DNA from: Brucella pseudintermedia | Lineage (GTDB): Bacteria > Pseudomonadota > Alphaproteobacteria > Rhizobiales > Rhizobiaceae | Assembly (NCBI RefSeq): GCF_008932435.1 | Contig: NZ_WBWE01000012.1 | Span: 1-64,000, forward strand | DNA length: 64,000 nt | Reading direction: 5' to 3' | Shown: piece after piece, positions 62,181-64,000 of the stretch | Layout of the letters: each line of letters starts with the position of its first letter | Position numbering within the stretch: the first letter of the stretch is position 1 | The notes under the pieces: model-generated | What the model was told of the DNA's origin: nothing | What the model saw: only the letters and a program-made list of their open reading frames with translations | The model's database searches: none | Position numbers and translations under genes: made by a program

Positions 62181-62198
62181 CTTTGCGTTTTGGCAAAG
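62181..62198. promoter_or_regulatory. NnrR-type box between norE and the divergent gene
   Basis: CTTTGC-GTTTTG-GCAAAG is a perfect 6-bp inverted repeat with 6-bp centre. It is nearly identical in core (TTTGCG-N4-TGGCAAA) to the box before norC. It stands 33 bp from norE and 54 bp from the divergent start, so it could control both. Confidence 0.75.
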
Positions 62199-62251
62199 AA
62201 CGAGCGCACTGACGGCGACATTGTATCGCCGCCATAGCAAAGGAAATCTCA

Positions 62252-62407
62252 ATGACGGACGCACAGATCGGACTCATGGTCGCGACCCCGGCAATCATCG
62301 GCTTTTCGCTGGTTCTCTACCGTATGGGGGCCTTGCAAGGCGCTGGCACCCTGTCCGCCGTCGCGGCTTCCATCGCGATTGCCGCGGTTCTTTTCCTCGG
62401 TCAATAA
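62252..62407 (+). CDS. Small two-helix membrane protein
   Basis: This 51-residue ORF starts at ATG 62252, 9 nt after AAAGGAAA, and encodes two hydrophobic helices (IGLMVATPAIIGFSLVLYRMG and TLSAVAASIAIAAVLFLGQ). Its TAA is followed at once by the hemerythrin ATG, so the two are coupled. The family is not recognised, but the NnrR-type box upstream places it in NO metabolism. Confidence 0.68.
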   Translation: MTDAQIGLMVATPAIIGFSLVLYRMGALQGAGTLSAVAASIAIAAVLFLGQ

Positions 62408-62893
62408 ATGGTGGAGAGGCCTGTGGACACGCCGGTCCTGCACGCGGTCGATATCAGCCGCCTGGAAGCGCACCATCACGAGCTTCTGGAGCTGTGCCTG
62501 CAATTGGAGGAAATAGCCGATGACCGTGAAACCGGCTCTGCCGGTCAGGAGTGTCGGCGCATCGCAATGCTCATTCCCCGCCTGGTCGGCGAAACCCATG
62601 CGCTTGAAGAAGAGGTCCTGTTCCCCGATTTTCGCCGGCAGGCCCATTCGCATTTTGCCAATGCCATCATCGAACGGCTGAAGGCGGAACATCGTTGTGA
62701 CCGGTTGGCTGCCGAGGAATTGTCACAGGTCCTGATCGCGCTTGCAGAAGGGCGTTGCAGTCTTGCGCCCGACACGATTTCATACATGGTGCGCGGCTTT
62801 ATCGAGAGCGTGCGCCGCCATATCCTGTCGGAGAAGCTGATGATAGAAGCGCTGCTGGCGGCGAAATCCGGGGACCGTGAGGTTTTCGAATGA
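62408..62893 (+). CDS. Hemerythrin-domain protein
   Basis: This four-helix-bundle protein has 161 residues, with di-iron-ligand candidates in HHHELLELCLQLEE, MLIPRLVGETHALEEEVLFPDF, LKAEHRCDR and SVRRHILSEKLMI. Such proteins (DnrN/YtfE-like or NO-linked hemerythrins) repair or sense iron-NO damage. Its position, divergent to norE under the same box, supports a role in nitric-oxide stress. Confidence 0.85.
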   Translation: MVERPVDTPVLHAVDISRLEAHHHELLELCLQLEEIADDRETGSAGQECRRIAMLIPRLVGETHALEEEVLFPDFRRQAHSHFANAIIERLKAEHRCDRLAAEELSQVLIALAEGRCSLAPDTISYMVRGFIESVRRHILSEKLMIEALLAAKSGDREVFE

Positions 62894-63014
62894 AACGAAG
62901 GCCACACCCCTGAATCGCATCGGGAAGATATTGCTTCAAATGTTTGTTTTTATTGTATTTTAGCGAATAAACGTCGGGGTATTTCCGCCTGAAACTTCAC
63001 CTTTTTCCGTTGTT

Positions 63015-63710
63015 TTATCGCTCGCCATCGGCAAGCCGCCTGATGCCCGACATATTGAGAACGGTCAGTTTCTGGCGTCCGCCGCGAACAAAACCCAGCG
63101 CTTCCCAACCGGTGAGGATGCGCGACACCGTATGCAGCGTTGTCCCGGTCATTTCGGCGATATCCTGCTTCGTGATCGGAAAATCGATGCGGATACCGTC
63201 TTCCTCTTTGCGTCCGGCCTGACGCGCAAGGCGCAGAACCGTGTGCGCGACGCGCCGCTCCACTTCTTCCGTCGACATTTCGCGAATGCGCGTATGGGCT
63301 TCTTCCAGCCGCTTGCCGATGGTCTGGATCGCATTCATGGCCAGACCGGGGTTCTGCTCGACGAAATAGTCCCAAAGCTCGGTCGGCCACGCAAGCACAA
63401 TGCTCTCCATGACAGCGACTGCGGTGCCGGGATAATCGCTTCTCTGCAAGGCGCGCGCAAAGCCGAAAAGGTCGCCCGGATGCACCATGCGGACGATGAT
63501 CTGCTGTCCGTCCGGCGTCACCTGATTGACCTTCAACCGCCCGTGCAGGAGGAGATAGAACATGACGGCATCGTCGCCCTGTTCAAAGATCGCCTCTCCC
63601 GGCAGGACACGCTTTGTGGTTGCATATGAGACGAGTTTGTCGAGTTCGCCGTCATTCATTTTTGCGAACAGCGACAGTTTCCTGACAAGTCCGCGATCTA
63701 TCATGGACAT
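63015..63710 (-). CDS. nnrR: Crp/Fnr-family regulator, NnrR type
   Basis: This regulator of about 231 residues has an N-terminal cyclic-nucleotide-binding-like fold (VLPGEAIFEQGDDAVMFYLLLHGRLKVNQV). The C-terminal winged helix has the recognition helix in TKQDIAEMTGTTLHTVSRILTGWEALGF. No N-terminal cysteine cluster is present, so it is not an FNR oxygen sensor but of the NO-responsive NnrR/DNR kind. ATG 63710 is used; GTG 63722 is in frame. It probably acts on the boxes at 61274 and 62181. Confidence 0.9.
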   Translation of the reverse strand: MSMIDRGLVRKLSLFAKMNDGELDKLVSYATTKRVLPGEAIFEQGDDAVMFYLLLHGRLKVNQVTPDGQQIIVRMVHPGDLFGFARALQRSDYPGTAVAVMESIVLAWPTELWDYFVEQNPGLAMNAIQTIGKRLEEAHTRIREMSTEEVERRVAHTVLRLARQAGRKEEDGIRIDFPITKQDIAEMTGTTLHTVSRILTGWEALGFVRGGRQKLTVLNMSGIRRLADGER

Positions 63711-63809
63711 TGCATTTCTCACACTCCAAGACCCATATTTACCTTAGCACAGCAACGCGGGCTTGGAATTGTTTTCGGAGCCGGGGACCGGGCGTTCACA
63801 GTTAATCCC

Positions 63810-64000
63810 TCATGCGCCAATGTTCCTGATACGCTTCCATACCACGGCATGCCAGCGGTTGTCGCGCACCAGCCTGAAGCCGAGATTATCGGGCGGAACG
63901 CCAACGCTGCACCCCCCGGTTTTCGGGTTGCGGATGAACGAACTGATCGCCGCGCGGTGCTGGCCGTTGGCCACGTAAACGCCGCATGAAGACATTTCCG
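63810..64000 (-). CDS. nirV: C-terminal end of a NirV-like (SUMF1-fold) protein, partial
   Basis: The last 63 residues of a minus-strand gene run off the window. The tail (AAISSFIRNPKTGGCSVGVPPDNLGFRLVRDNRW) shows the GFRLVRD ending of the formylglycine-generating-enzyme fold. In denitrifying rhizobia a protein of this fold, NirV, is encoded by nirK, next to nnrR, which matches the position. The symbol rests on that context. Confidence 0.6.
   Translation of the reverse strand, partial: EMSSCGVYVANGQHRAAISSFIRNPKTGGCSVGVPPDNLGFRLVRDNRWHAVVWKRIRNIGA

Overview
The window reads as chromosomal DNA of an alphaproteobacterium of the order Hyphomicrobiales (Rhizobiales), most likely Brucellaceae (Ochrobactrum/Brucella type). 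This is an inference from gene content and protein style: an rhizobial-type flagellin, NorEFCBQD with an NnrR regulator and NnrR-type boxes, two Ku genes with LigD, type-2 ArgC, and dense high-GC coding. No 16S or other species marker is present.

Layout. 1-4230 is accessory DNA. It holds a minus-strand run of four terminator-like hairpins, a toxin/antitoxin pair, and a phage lysis cassette (endolysin, an Rz-like i-spanin with a nested Rz1-like o-spanin, and a small membrane protein). Next come cspA, small orphan ORFs and a 39-nt 5' half of a tRNA-Pro(GGG) gene. 4450-14890 is an exopolysaccharide locus: YnfA-like protein, O-antigen ligase/polymerase, polyprenyl-phosphate glycosylphosphotransferase, GT4 glycosyltransferase, Wza-like export lipoprotein, a Wzz/ExoP co-polymerase with a degenerate kinase domain, and a CelD-like acyltransferase. 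14890-25080 is housekeeping: ctaA, argC with a phosphotransferase, speB, rplM-rpsI, a thioesterase, metY behind an attenuator-like leader, a cupin, an orphan Flp pilin and small exported proteins.

25234-35736 is a divergent catabolic locus. A ROK repressor and a very large PIG-L deacetylase face a tightly coupled operon of a CUT1 sugar ABC transporter, an argininosuccinate-lyase-like enzyme and a PfkB kinase. Its substrate is unknown, and it is the best candidate here for an undescribed pathway. 36005-43480 starts at an intact tRNA-Val(TAC) and is an IS-riddled patch. It contains a complete IS3-family (IS407-like) element with a 4-bp target duplication inside a broken gene, an IS5-family element with an A-rich -1 frameshift window, an isolated flagellin gene, an inverted partial copy of the IS3-family left end, two genes cut by that copy, and an IS5-family transposase remnant.

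43483-49016 is a two-Ku non-homologous end-joining island (ku, ligD, second ku, topoisomerase IB). 49045-56513 carries stress and envelope genes plus a TAXI-type TRAP transporter. 56542-64000 is a nitric-oxide detoxification/denitrification block: norEFCBQD, a small membrane protein with a hemerythrin protein, an NnrR-type Crp/Fnr regulator and the end of a nirV-like gene. NnrR-type palindromes lie before norE and again between norF and norC.

Small genes below 60 residues were read directly from the sequence. Coordinates of starts are my choice from ribosome-binding sites. No database search was possible.
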